64,000 bases of DNA from Nigrospora sphaerica (lineage: Eukaryota; Ascomycota; Sordariomycetes; Amphisphaeriales; Apiosporaceae). Both the position numbers and the translations under genes were made by a program. The stretch lies in the NCBI GenBank assembly GCA_018287875.1, contig JAGVVL010000001.1, forward strand, positions 496,001 to 560,000, read 5' to 3'. Below the pieces are notes generated by a model. The model was not told the origin of the DNA. It saw only the letters and a list, made by a program, of their open reading frames with translations, and did no database searches. This document shows, in pieces, positions 31,650-44,135 of the stretch; positions within the stretch are counted from its first letter, which is position 1; the number at the start of each line of letters is the position of its first letter.

Positions 31650-34600
31650 GTGTTCTTTAGATAGATTGTCACGTGGTTTAGAGGCATGCATCTCTACTGC
31701 CTCGCAACATCGAGAATAAAGTAGGATAGTCCGTATGCATATTTTGGATTTCATGGGCCAGAGCTGCCTAGTCGTCATGAGTGATGCACATATTGTCCAC
31801 CCACGGCTGTCTCGCCTTCAGAGCTTGTGAGCTCTATAGCGTGGCGAATGGTCCCTTATATCAGCGAGGCAATACGGCTCAACCGAAATGCCCGGTTATC
31901 TTGCTTCTTCGATAGCCGACCGGGTGGATCAAAAGCTCCCCGACCGGTCCCAAGTATAGGAGAGCATTAAAAACCTTATAATCTAGCGCTCGCATGGGAC
32001 AACGCGAGCTTCGTTCACACTGGCTATCCACTGAGGACTAATTGTGGCAAGTCTGGGATGGCGGTTCGTTCGCAGTCATTCCTATGCAGTGACTATTACG
32101 GTCATGATAGCGACCGACGATCCATGGTGTGCAATGGTTAGAAAAGAACATAGGCTGGGAAACGGAAAAGAATGTAGAAGCGAGAATGAGCAGGGGCATT
32201 GGGCCGCGCCGGACCAAAGAATCGCCTCAAAATCGGCGGTTTATTCCTTACCAGTCTGCCATGTTTGTTATCCTGCGAAGAAAAGCTCCCCGGAACCGTT
32301 GAGGGTGATGTCACATTGAACGCAGGCTGTGTGATGAAACGATGACTTTCAGGGCCGTGTTGTGGCTCCCGGCAAGCAGATATGACATGCCGCGCGACGG
32401 ACTGCCGATTGCCGACGGTAATATTCGAGTCGGGCCGGAGAAAGTGCATAAATACGCTGTGGCCCTCTGACTGGCGACTGGCGACTGTCGAGTGTCTCGT
32501 CCATTCGATTATTTCAATCTTGGTCAGGTCTATGATAGGAGTCGTGTGATCTGTGGCGAGTAAGCCTGCGTTGCTACCAAAACACATCTGATATGACTTT
32601 ATCGCTCTTCAAACTTCTCAGTCGCGACCATCAGCCTGAGGGTATGGTTGGCTTGTGCACGCAGCGCCTGATTGAGACCCGCCAATGCTGGCTCACGATG
32701 GACCAGATTTGCGGCCGGCCAGCCTGCAGTCAAATGGATGGCATATACACAGCGCGCGCCGGTTCTATCATGGCCCACACCGAGAGCATTGGCTGATTTT
32801 GGAAACCGGCGCGTGATATAGATTTGGATGCATACCACCAGGCTCACAAAGATCGGCCTTGTCGTCAATTGTGTGAGGTAGAGAACAGGCGGCCTGCAGT
32901 TAGTGAGGTTACGGCAGCGGCTCGTCCCAGTCTCGGATTGGCCCATTGCGACAACGGAGAGGCAGATGAGCACCGCGCGGACTAGTTGGTTGGTTGGCTG
33001 GTAGGGGCCCACACCAACTAAGACCTGCCGGAATCGAGTTCACAGCTTCTTGTCATCTCCATGAGTCGCTGGGGCACGAAGCCAGCGCATCACATGCCTC
33101 GACGCAGGCATGACGCCGGCGCTTTGGGCAAACACGGCTCGGAGCAGAAGCCCGGACAGGACGGTGCTCGTGTCAAGAGAATACGAGATATCGGCGGCTG
33201 CTGATTGAGCGCGGCGGAAATAGAGGGAGGTGGCAACATGCGACACGGCGAAGTCGGAGAAGCCATGATTGAACCCTTTTGCCAGTAAAACCTACTTCTT
33301 TGGCATGGGCGTTGACCGGCAGTAGCTGGTTCGCCCACCGCCGGCACCACTCAGGGCGGCTCCAGCTTGCCGGATTAGGGAGGTCGAGCTCGTAACCGGT
33401 AGGAGAGTCAGGCAAAGTCGCTTGGCGATCTTGGCAGTGGGGGTGGTGGGCGATAAGGACGGAGGGACAAGAAGCAAAGATGGAGGAGAGAAGGATAGTT
33501 GGTGGATGAAGGCGCGCCATCGTTTAGATGCAGCGGAGGTTAAATCGGAAATGGATGGGATGGCAGGATATGGCTGGGGAGGACAAAACGGGAGGTCGGG
33601 CGGGAGCGAGCTGAAGAAGGTTGAAATAGAGTTGATGGAAGGGGCTGTAGGGTGGCCAGCCGGGTTGCGATCGTCTGAGATCAGCTTTCGCCAGCCTCTG
33701 ACGCTGCTCTTTGGCGGTGCTTGGCCCGCTCGCTCGTCATCAGGTCCAGGGCCCACGGCCAAAGGTTCCGGCGCCGATTCACCAGCAGGCTCGGGCTGCC
33801 AGGGCTCGTCACGGCTGCGTGTGACTTCCCATGAGCTTATCGCGGCATCCGGCAATGCGCTGCGCGTTGCGACCTTCCCCACATCGTCGCGCACACGCTA
33901 GCTAGGTAGGTTACCCACACACTGGATAGATGGGCTCGTGATCAGCTCCGAACCGGACCAAGCACTTTTCCATGTCGACGATCCCGGACCCAAACTGGCG
34001 CTGTGGCCGAGGCCAGCGGGTCGGCTGTATGTAATAGCGCGGAAATAAAGCGACCCGACTTTGCGATGGATGCAACCAGTCTCAGGATGGGAGGGAGCAG
34101 GCAGTGCCGTCGCTGCCAGTATACCACGGACATCATGGGGCACCAAGGAAGGGAGGGCCTGGGAGAACCGTGGCTTCCGAACGGGCTGTTATGAGAGTCC
34201 TGTTGCTACTGTCCACTAGCGACCTCGCGAGTCGAATGCAGAACCGCCTTCTTCACTTCTTTGTACCTATTGCAGAGCATCGACGGCTTCGTTGTCATGT
34301 GCCCTCGCGCATGCGAGCCCGCCTGCGGCTGTTCACGATACGCCCTGCAGCTACAGGCCAGGGCCCGATGCCGTCGCACTGGAGATAACGCACATCGTCC
34401 CCATCCGCGAATGGCAAGCATTCTATTGCGCCGCCGGCCTCCCTGTTCCCCGTGCTTTGTTCCTGTGCCTGTGCCGGTGCCCCCCCTTGCCTGCCGACGA
34501 CGGCTTAGTGGTAGTGCCCACCACCACTGCAACCTCATACCATGGACGCTATGCCCCCAGCATACGTGCCAAGCTCTCTTCAGCGCGGCCAGGGCGCGTC

Positions 34601-35019
34601 GTGAGCATTTCGAATCAAGGTCGAGGACTTGCAAGTCCCGGCGCTAGGCGGAAAGCGGGAGGAGACAGAGACAGGGACAGAGCACCACCACCACCACCAT
34701 CCGCGTTCCCAGCACGAGAATGCGGCGAGGCGCCATTTGAGACATCGATAACGGCCCGTGGCCCCATCTCGGCGCCAGCATGCGGACTGCGGTGCTCAGA
34801 CGCAAGAGGAAGGTTGGGCTTGCATCCCGCAGCCGGACGCCGCCGTCGACGGCCGGCCTTCTTCGCATGAGGACCCTCGTTGACAAAAGCTGCAACCTTC
34901 CTCTTCTGTGCTTAACGCGTGCCCCGGCCAATATACGCTATCTCTCCACGTCCTCCACCATGGCCGGGGTTCTACGATGATCGCCCCTCCCCTCCTGGCC
35001 GACGAGCACGGAAACTGAG
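31650..35019. other. gene-poor region, about 3.4 kb
   Basis: No supportable coding sequence on either strand. The 200-codon minus frame at 33292-33894 is Pro/Ser-rich low complexity and not accepted. An ACC microsatellite occurs at 34684-34700. The right end should hold the metalloprotease promoter. Confidence 0.45.
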
Positions 35020-35025
35020 TATAAA
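35020..35025 (+). promoter_or_regulatory. TATA box of the metalloprotease gene
   Basis: TATAAA lies 143 bp upstream of the ATG at 35163, a usual spacing for a strongly expressed fungal secreted enzyme. Confidence 0.5.
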
Positions 35026-35064
35026 GACGCCGTCGACGTGCCGTGGCATCTTGATCGTGTCTCT

Positions 35065-35084
35065 AGCCAGCCAGCCAGCCAGCC
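35065..35084. repeat. AGCC microsatellite in the leader of the metalloprotease gene
   Basis: Five perfect AGCC units, about 80 bp upstream of the start codon and downstream of the TATA box, so probably transcribed in the 5' leader. Confidence 0.9.
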
Positions 35085-35162
35085 CACAAGCCGTCGTCTC
35101 AGCTCCCTCTTGCCCCTCGTTCTCCGTCGCCTGTCTCTTGTTGGCCGTACGCCTCCTTCACC

Positions 35163-36150
35163 ATGCAGATCAAGTCCCTCTTCTTCGGCGCTCTCGCCGC
35201 CTCGGGCGCCGTCGCCGCTTCGAACTATGTCGCCGCCAGCCCGATGCGCTGTGGCTTCATGGACCCCACCGAGGAAGACATGGCCATTGCCCAGCACCTG
35301 GCCGAGAAGGAGGAGCAGGCCCGCATCAGCGGCAACGAGACCATGAGCATCCAGGCCACCAACGTCAAGGTCTACTTCCACGTCTTGGCCACGGCCAATT
35401 CCGCGAGCGGTGGCTACCTGACTGTACGTTGTCTAGTCTCCTCGTCCCTTTCCATCACCACCTTACTAACGTCGTACAGGCTGCCACCCTTTCCAAGCAG
35501 CTGGATGCCATGAACGAGCGCTTCTCCCCGTACGGCTTCACCTTCACCCAGGCTGGCGCCGACTGGACCGTCAACAAGGCCTGGGCGCAAGACAGCTCGG
35601 AGTTGACCATGAAGCGGCAGCTGCGCAAGGGCACGTACGCCGACCTCAACGTCTACTTCCTGCCCGACATGGGCTCGACGCTGGGCTACGCGTACCTGCC
35701 CAAGACGGTGTCGTCGGGCTCGAGCGACTTCTACTACGACGGCATGACGATCGCCTCGGGTACCGTGCCCGGCGGTAACCTTAACAAGTTCAACATGGGC
35801 CTCACGGCCGTCCACGAAGCCGGCCACTGGCTCGGTCTCTACCACACCTTCCAGGGCGGCTGCAGCGGCCAGGGTGACTACATTGACGACACCCCCGCCC
35901 AGTCCAGCGCCACCTCCGGCTGCCCTACCGGACGTGACAGCTGCCCCGCCGCGGGCCTTGACCCCATCCACAACTACATGGACTACTCGGACGAGTAAGT
36001 ATTCCGTCCAACCCGACCCCCTGCTTCAGGAAAACCCAAGAGAAGACATGGACTGACATTCGCCGCTCCAGTGCTTGCTACGAGGAGTTCACGGCCGGCC
36101 AGGTCACCCGCATGAACAGCTACTGGAAGAGCTACCGTGCCGGCAAATAA
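35163..36150 (+). CDS. Secreted M43 (pappalysin-type) metalloprotease
   Basis: Three exons, 35163-35423, 35480-35994 and 36072-36150, give 284 residues. Residues 1-19 are a signal peptide (MQIKSLFFGALAASGAVAA). The zinc site is the extended metzincin motif HEAGHWLGLYH, with ligands His199, His203 and His209 and catalytic Glu200. The Met-turn follows in IHNYMDYSDD, whose last Asp codon is created by the second splice. The Cys pattern (GGCSGQGD, SGCPTGRDSC) matches fungal extracellular M43B proteases of about 280-300 residues such as MEP1-type enzymes. A short propeptide with MRCGF probably gives a cysteine-switch-like feature, a family trait inferred here. The protein degrades extracellular proteins or peptides. 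A TATA box and AGCC repeat lie upstream. Confidence 0.95.
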
Positions 36151-37328
36151 GCGGCTCGTCTTCCGTCTTAACGTCGGCGTTGAATGAAAGTTCCTGGTCG
36201 GCGGACGGCGACGCCCCGCCTTGTCGGGCTTTGGCGCTCAGCTGCTCACCCCTTTTCGCGAGAAGGGTTTGAGCGAGGGAGAATGTGTTATATATCTAAG
36301 GATATCCGTAACGATGATGAGCAGCCCACGGCACTATTGGCTGTTTGATGAAATTCTACTACAACGATCTGTTAAGATGACGTTGTCCGTCCGTCTTCGA
36401 TGCAAGCACTCTCGGTGGAAGTGATGATATAGCCCCTCGAAGGTGTGACGGCTCCCACATATAAGTCACGCGTGGTCAAAGGTCGCAATCGGGAAATTTC
36501 TCATCGTGTACTTGATCCTCTAGTCCCACCTCCCCTTGAGCTGCTTTCCCATGACAGCCTCGGCGTTGACGGCACGCCTACCTGCCTTGGCGCCCCCAAG
36601 GGGCTTCCAGGACTCGGAGACCGGCGCCCACGGGGACGCACGACCGCCATCCGCGCCGGCGGGGCCGTGCCGTCGCGCGCGTCGCCGCTTCCGGAGGGAA
36701 ATCCGGGGAAGGCTGACGTGACGAGCCAGGACGCGCGATCGCGGCGGTGCGACGGCGGTCTCTTGGCGGGCCGACGTGGCAGGGCCGCCAAGGAACGAAC
36801 GCCCGTCCGCCCCGGCGCGCAAACGAGGGCGCTACCGGCGGCAGGCCTACCCTATGCGTCGCGGGCTGGGCGCGCTGTCGCTCGATGGAGTCAGGCCGCG
36901 CAGACGTCGCGGCGGGTGCATTGCTACCATTGCGAAGCGCTGGTCACGGAGTGCGGTGCGATTTCTTCCCGAACGCATTGGAAGCCGCGGAGGGGTTTCG
37001 AGGCTGGTAGTGACAAAGTATAGAAAAATGTATTTCATCTTGGCGTCGAGGCACTGGTGGACGGTGGCATCTAGATGTCTTTCTTATCGAGCGTCTTATT
37101 ACATTGAGCGTATTGCGGCCGAGTCTCGTACAGGGACCCAAAGAGCCTCCTAGAGGATTTGTGAATATCCATCCACCATCCCTCTATCCTTCCTTCATCT
37201 GTCACACGTACAAGCACCTCCTTGCCCAGCGGAGGTGGGTGGGGGAATCAAAAAAACACCAGGCTAAACCACGACGCGCCAGGGGAGGGGGGAAAGCAAT
37301 GGGGTCGGGGTGGTATAGGAGGGACTTC
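36151..37328. other. convergent intergenic region, about 1.2 kb
   Basis: Between the metalloprotease and the GH72 gene. A GC-rich part (36530-36990) has long open frames in several phases due to composition, with Arg/Pro/Gly-rich translations and no family features. No gene is accepted. Confidence 0.5.
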
Positions 37329-38871
37329 TTAGATGAGGAGGGCCAGGGCGGCGGCCATGGGGGCGACGACGGCGACGAGGCCGGCGGCGACGTGGCCAGC
37401 GGCGCTGTCACCGTCGGAGCCCTTGGAACCGTTGGAGGGGGCGTCGGAGACGTCGGCGTCGGGGGCGACGTTGATGGCGAACTGCTTGGTGACGTCCTTG
37501 CCGCCGTCCATGATCTTGTACTTGGAGTCGTACTTGACGTCCTTGCCGAGCAGCTTGCCGACGTTCTTGTTGCCGGAGCCGTCGTCCATCAGGCCGCCGG
37601 CATCGTTGGGCATCTTGGGCACCTCGGAGAAGTCCGAAGCGAAGCCGCTGCCGAGGATCTTGACGGCCGAGCACTTGGGCGGCTCGACGACCTTGATCTT
37701 GTCCTGCTTGATGTTCTTGATCTTGTTCCAGTCGACCGAGTCGTACTGCTTGCTGAGGGCGTGGAAGTCGTCGCGGAGCGTGACATCGCCGTTCGACTCA
37801 ATCTCGACCAGGCCGTAGTTGTTGGGCTCCTGCGAGTACTCGAAGACGACACCGCCGGCGAAGGTGCTGATCATCTCGTCCTTGCCGTACATGGCCGGGA
37901 TCTCGTTGAATTGACGGGGCGAGGGCTCGTTGCAGCCGAACTCGGACCAGAAGATGGGCAGCGACGTGTCCTTGAAGTTCTCGACCAGCTCCGGGTAGCC
38001 CGAAGCCTCATACTTGGCGTCGCCGCACCACGAGTAGATGTTGACGGCGAAGAAGTCGGAGCGGCCATCGTCCTCGTCGCCGTCACTGCAGCGGAGGTAG
38101 TTCCAAAGGTCGACAATGGAGTCCTTGCCGGCACCATCGGGGCTACGAGTGTCGGTAGCGGCGTAGCCGACGGCGATGAAGCGGTCCGAGTGCTTCTTGA
38201 TGTACTTGCGCATGTCACGGGTGACGGCGCGGATGTAAGGAGGGTTCTCCTTGGACTGCTTCTTGGTGTCGATGATCTCGTTACCGGCGAAGAAGCCGAT
38301 GACGTTGTCGTAGCCCTTGAAGGCATCGATCACGGAGAAGACGTGCCCGAGGTAGCCCATGTGGTACGACTCCGAGGGGTTAATCTTGTTGATGTGGCTG
38401 TTCACCAGGGGCGAGTTGACGTCGAGCATCAGGTAGATACCGGCGTTGTTGAAGACGGTGACACACTCATCGTGGTTCAGGTCAGGGTGCAGGTTGTAAA
38501 CGCGCACGACGTTGGCGCCCAGGCTCTGGATGACGGCGGCATCACGCTTGCAGATCTCGGGGATGGAGAGAGGGTCGTGCTTGTCGTCGCCGTCGCCCTT
38601 GAAGGCGGACTGGCCACCGGGCTGGTAGGCCAGACCACGGATCTTGAACTCACTGCCGTTGCCGGCAAAGTAGAACTGGTTGCCCTTGACCTCGATCTGG
38701 GGCAGAGCCGCAGCGACGGTCGCGCCGATGGCGACCAAAGCGGTGGACAACTGGAGAAGCGAAGGTCAGCAAAGGCGTGGGAACGAGATGGAAAGCCACG
38801 ATGGACGCGGTATGGCGGGATTCAAGTGCGGCGGCACATCCATCGTGAGCGAGGCTGCGACTTACATGCAT
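37329..38871 (-). CDS. GPI-anchored 1,3-beta-glucanosyltransferase (GH72, Gel/Gas type)
   Basis: Two coding exons: 38871-38866 (only ATG CAT) and 38750-37329, encoding 475 residues. Splicing gives the signal peptide MHLSTALVAIGATVAAALP. The enzyme cuts beta-1,3-glucan and transfers the new end to another chain, elongating wall glucan at the outer plasma membrane. GH72 features: RGLAYQPGG near the N-terminus, the acid/base Glu160 in FFAGNEIID, and the nucleophile Glu272 in FWSEFGCNEPSPRQF. There is no Cys-rich X8/CBM43 module after the catalytic domain, so it is the Gel1-like subclass without CBM43. The C-terminus has a Ser/Gly/Asp linker (SNGSKGSDGDSAAG) and a hydrophobic tail (AGLVAVVAPMAAALALLI), a GPI signal. 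Apparently intact. Confidence 0.96.
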
Positions 38872-41800
38872 CTTGGGGATCCGCAGTCGTTTCGATTGGG
38901 TGCGATTGGTCCGGGCGCTTAAGGTTGTGTATAAAAAGGTGTTTGGAGAGCGATTGCGGTCGAAGAGAGTTTACAAAACTGGTATGAACGAGCAGTAAAT
39001 ACAAAAGAGTGACGCTACCTGCTGCAAAACCAACACGCAAGCACGGTCGGTTTGGTGGCGGGCAGAAGAATGGGGAGAGATGAAGAGGGAGGAAACTGGA
39101 TCGAAACAAGAATCCTTCTCCAGGCAGGTGTTCAAGTCGCACGGGACGTTCCTGGGGATCGTCTTTTTAAAACGGGTGCCAAGATTATGGGCGACACGCG
39201 CCCAGGCGGCGCTGGCCAACCACAGCAGCGCCGTATAAGATGAAGCCAAGAAACTGCGCCTGCGCCCAGTAGAGCCGAGACGTGTGGCGACTGGGCGAGG
39301 AATGGTCTCGAATGGCGATTTGCAGACACGCTCCACCACCGCCGCCCCAGGCGCCAATGATGGGCCCGGCCTGACGCCGAGAGACGCAAGCAAGGGCAGA
39401 TTGCTCTCCTGGGGGGGTCGCTGCATTTGGAACACGCGGCTGGGCAGGAGGCAGCAAGGCCCCTATTCCGCTACTGATTCGCAGCGAGGGGCGCGCCGAG
39501 CAGAGACGGCCGCCTTATTTGCGTCTTCTCTGATCCAACGGGCAAGGCGGGACGAAAGCTTGTCCGCGTCTGGTCTTTCTGGGCTTTGACTTTGCTCCCA
39601 CGCCTCAAGGCTGGGCATTGCGTCGCGACTCGCTGGGTGCCTGTCAGTCTGTCAGTCTGTCTTTCTGCCACACACATGCCACCCGGGACATGGATGGTCA
39701 CTCGGGTCCCCCCCGCCGCCCTTGCTGGGCTGCTCTGCCTCACAGTGCTCACGGCTCCGGCTCATCAATGGGCGACGCCGCTCCGCAGTGGACCGCTGAA
39801 CGGATCGTCTAGTGTTTGGATCATGACGTCGGCTAGGTCTTGGCGCTGTCCTTGACCGCGAGCCCACGGTGGGCGTCGCGCAGGTGCGGTGCCAACGGGC
39901 AGTCTGTGTGCTTCGGGATCCGTGACACTTGAGACATCAAACGACGACCCAGGTCCATCCGTGTCCACCCTCCCTACGGTGTACTCCGTCGCGTGTCTAG
40001 CCAACTGGAGCCCTGGCACCGCGGGGGCTGGCATGGCCGCCCGCTAGCCCATTGGCACTCATGATAGTTCGAAGGGACAGCTGGTGCTGCTCATGTCGCG
40101 GCAATACCAAGAGGGTGCAGTATGCGCTTGGCAGTGGACCGCCGCAATTGGCGCTTTCTCTTGGAAAGGGGAAAGAGGGCCAAGAGGCGCGTGGCCAGTT
40201 GACGGCCTGCCAGAAAGCGGCGAGGCGGGAGAGGCGAGACAACCTTGGCTGGCGGACGGCCACTGTACCTCTCAGATGGACACCAGGATGGTACCTAGCT
40301 CGGCTGCTTGGTACAGCAAGAGGTCCTCTCAGGCACCTCATGCAGGTCAGAGGACGCGAAGAAAAGCCCCCTAGTCAGCCACGTCCCCTCCAAAAAACCC
40401 AACGCGATCAGCCAATCTGCGACAGCAGCTGACGAAGGCACTCTTTTTCCGGGTCCCCCCTCGTTGCGTGGGGTGCCAGCCCATATTCGCATGGGATGCT
40501 TCCTCGCACCGGCCGAGACGACGAAAAAAGCAGCAGCGGCAGACATTTCTCTTCCCTGGAAATTCCGTGGAAGCAGGAAAAGGGGGAATGGGACGCCAGT
40601 CAGCAGGGCTATTGCTTCAATGTCGGCTTCTCACGACTGCCCAGCTTGTCTCTGCTTAGGCCCCAGGTCTGACGGCTGGGCAGTGGGGATACGACTCTCG
40701 TGTCGCCAGGCGGACCCAGAAGGGGCTCACCACCAAGCCATCGAACCAGCCTTTTTTTGGTCGTCGTCGAGCCATTTATCAGACAGCGTCGAAACGGGGG
40801 AACGGGTTGCCAAGTTGCTGGGCGCACAATCGCGAGATGGATTGATTGATTGACTGATTGCCTAGACCTTCCATTCCCCCTTCTCTTCTCTTCCCGCTTT
40901 CCTGCTTCCCTTTCCCCCCCAGGACCCTCCATTCCCTCCCACACTCGTCTCCTGCCTGCAAACGTGCAGCCTCTACCCCTGTCAGCCCGCATGTGTACCT
41001 GTTGATGGACATGGTGAGAGATTGGCTGCAGGGAATGGGGAGGAGCTGGAAGGGCTGGTCGGTCTGTCGGCCCCGTGTCCACTGCGGGTAGGAAGAAGGT
41101 TGTTTGAACGGCCAACGCCCCGGCCGCATTGACAGTCTCACGCAAGCGACCCCCATCGTCATCTCCCCATGTCATGTTCTCTGGGGCTGCTGCCAGGCTT
41201 CCAGACCCGATTGCAGGGCTGTCAACGAGATCGCGCTCCACAGGCCACGACATCGCTGGTCCCGGCTCCGCCTATCCCCATTTTCATGCCACAGTGTTTC
41301 TCCCTCTCGCCGCCACGTTTCTTGCCCATGCATTTGCAGCCAACATCCTGAGTTGTGCATGGTAGAGTTATCCCTGCCCCCTGGCTTCGCGACTGCAAGA
41401 CCAGCACCGGGCTCGCCTCGAGCAGGATAAAGACACGGCGGTTGTCCGCACGCCCGCCAGTAACTCAAAAGGTCACCAACCGGCCCTGCTATGCGCGCCC
41501 GCGCCGAAACCCGCGCACCTCTCGTGAAACGCAATCAAAGCCAACGTGCACCCGCCGCCTTGTTCTTTTGACAGCACGCCACCGGTGACCGATGCCGTCA
41601 CGTCGTCTTTCTGTGAGACACGACGATGCATATGCGAAATTGGCAAGACACACTGACGACGCGCACTACATCATCGCCCGTGCTCTCTTGTCTCGCTCTC
41701 CCCATCTCTATTTCCAGCGGTACGAGATGCTGCCGTGGCTATCGATCCACGGTCGCCGGCCTTTCTCCGGTACAATTGCCTTGGATCACCTTGTCGCTTT

Positions 41801-42453
41801 GTCGTCACTAGGTACATTCATGCGCCGACCGATGATTCAAAAGTCCAAGCTACCTACCCCTTCTCTACTGCCACTCTGCTCATACAGAACGCCACCAACT
41901 GCGCCGTCCTGGTTTGGAGACCGGATAAATGAGTCGACCTCTGGCTCGCGCAGTTCCCAAGGTAATAAATCGCCAACATACGGGAAGGTACATCTTTATG
42001 CATGCTTTACATCCCTTGGTAGGCGCGTCCCTTCTGTACGCCGCAGGGTGTCTGACCTCGATCACTGCATTTTGGCGCCTTCCCTGCGGCGCGATTGTCG
42101 GTTCCGATGTACCGTTTGTGACCACCACCACCATTCTTACTTCAGCCCAGCCGTGGTGGGCGCTGCTTGCCCTGGCTTGCGAGCGCAGCTTGAAACGCCC
42201 AACCAGGCAGGCATCCAACTCGTATGCTGGCGCTAAACATCCATGATCCATTGGCACGAGATAGGCAAGAGGAGGCTGGCTGGATGCATATGAACTGACC
42301 GGGATGCTTCGGGGTTTAAGCGGCGGCGTATGCCGAAGTCGATGACACCCTCTCCAACTTGCCCCTCGTAGTTCCTTGAAACGGGCACAGCGATGTGTTG
42401 GTGAATTTCGGCTCGACTGTCTCTGTTGCATACCCTTCATACCTATCACCGCC
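38872..42453. other. large gene-free region, about 3.6 kb
   Basis: Head-to-head spacing between the GH72 gene and the 3-beta-HSD-like gene. Pyrimidine-rich runs (40860-40935) and short direct repeats (GTCAGTCT twice at 39645-39660) are visible. No coding sequence with recognisable features on either strand. Part should serve as the long promoter of the wall gene. Confidence 0.5.
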
Positions 42454-44135
42454 ATGTCTGTCGACGCGCCGGTGTCACTATGGATTCCCTACGCGGCATG
42501 GTTTCTCATAGCCTGTGTCGTGGCCTATCTGGCGCGTCTGAATTACATGATGAAGGGCACGCCTGAGGAGGTGCAGCACTTGGTCGGTGACCGCTGGACG
42601 CCCCGGCTAGTCCGGGAGAAGTACGAGGAACTGCAGAGGCGCCCGATCGACTACACAAGTCAGCTCCCACCCAAGATGGACCGTCGTTACATCGTGACGG
42701 GAGGATCCGGTAAGAGACCGCCAGTACGGATGCCGTGAGCGGCCGCAAGAGCACGATTGGGCGTAATTCTGACCCGCGACCACATCAGGCCTCGTGGGCG
42801 GCTTCATTGTCCTCCAGCTGCTCGCGCGCGGCACGCCGGCGGCCCACATCCGCATTGTCGACATTCGCCGGACGGAGCGGAACGACATGGCCGCGGGCCC
42901 GGCGGCCGAGGTAGAGTTTGTCCAGACAGATATTAGGTCGGAGGCGGCCGTGGCAGCCGCCTTCGCCCGGTCATGGCCCCCGTCCGCGACGGGCCTGCCA
43001 CTGACCGTCTTCCACACGGCGGCCGTCATCATCCCGTCGGACCGCTCGCCGCGCTGCTACGGCTTCCCCGAGGCCGTCAACGTCACGGGTACCCGGCACG
43101 TGCTGCGCGCCGCCCGAGCAGCCGGCGCCGACATCTTCAGCGCCACATCCTCGGCCTCCATCGCGATCCGGCCGGTGCGCCCGTTCGTGTGGCCCTGGGC
43201 GCGCTGGCCCGCCGGCTTCTGGCAGGTCCTCGACACGCGCGACTTTTTCGCGCCCCTCCGGCCGCACGACGGCTTCTTCGCAAACTACCCGGCCTCCAAA
43301 GCCGTGGCCGAGCGACTCGTCTGTGCCGCCAACCATGCCGGCTTCCGGACGGGCTGCATACGCCCGGCCAACGGCGTCTATGGGAACCCAACCGACAACA
43401 CGGTGGGCGATACCCTGGCGCGGAACGTCTTGCCGACGTATGTTTCTCCGATGCTCTCCTTCGCGGGCTCTGCCCATGCCTCGCCCCCACAGCTCCCTTG
43501 TTCATGCTGACGCACTCGATGGCAGATGGGCTTCGCATGTGATCCAGCCCTACGCCCACGGAGCCAACGTGGCCGTCGCACACCTACAGCACGAGGCGGC
43601 CCTGGCGCGCGGGCCCGACTGCCCCCAGGCCGGCCGCCCCTTTGTGGTGACGGACCCGAACCCGCCGATCCGGTACGCGGACCTGTACACGGCGGTGACG
43701 ACGCTCTCGGTGCACCCGTTCCGAGCGCTCGCGGTGGAGCCCGTGGTCGCGCTGCTGCTGGCCCACGCCATCGAGTGGTACTGCCTGCTACCGTACTGGC
43801 TGCCGCGGCGGCTCGCGCGCTGGGTGCCGGCGATCCGTGGCGACGCCCGCCACCTCAAGCCGGGCCTCTTCTCCATCTGCACGCACCTCGTGGCCTCCAA
43901 CGCCGACGCCGCCCGGCCCCTCGACGACGGCGGCCTCGGCTACCGTGGCGTTGTCAGCACGCTCGACGGCATAACGCAGGAGATTATCGAGTGGAACCGC
44001 GAGCACGCCGTTGCCGATGTCGACGCCGCCACACCCTCCGCGAGCCGCAAGGCTTATACCACATCGGTGTCGCTGGCTGACCAGATCCAGCGCTTGACGT
44101 CGCTGGACGCGCTGCGCTGTACCACGACGGTGTGA
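42454..44135 (+). CDS. 3-beta-hydroxysteroid/sterol-4-alpha-carboxylate dehydrogenase family (Erg26-like) short-chain dehydrogenase
   Basis: Three exons, 42454-42709, 42789-43437 and 43526-44135, encode 504 residues. Residues 8-28 are a membrane anchor (LWIPYAAWFLIACVVAYLARL), suggesting ER location. The NAD(P)-binding motif TGGSGLVGGF is completed across the first intron (about residues 82-91), followed by an acidic VDIRR typical of NAD preference. The catalytic YxxxK is Tyr252-Lys256 in NYPASKAVAE, with SATSSAS upstream providing the serine. IRPANGVYGNPTDN is the usual strand after it. Extended SDRs of the 3-beta-HSD/Erg26 type oxidise the 3-hydroxyl of sterols. The N-terminal anchor and divergence make this more likely a paralogue of Erg26 than the core ergosterol enzyme. 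Substrate not established. Confidence 0.88.

Noticed and set aside
33292..33894. A 200-codon minus-strand frame
   Set aside because: Pro/Ser low-complexity translation with no signal, domain or splice support.
36445..37023. A 192-codon frame in GC-rich DNA between the metalloprotease and GH72
   Set aside because: Open frames in several phases at once reflect base composition; the translation is Arg/Gly/Pro-rich without features.
37104..38987. A 627-codon open frame on the plus strand opposite the GH72 gene
   Set aside because: It is the mirror of a strongly GC3-biased real gene, Val/Gly/Asp/Leu-rich, and has no family features.
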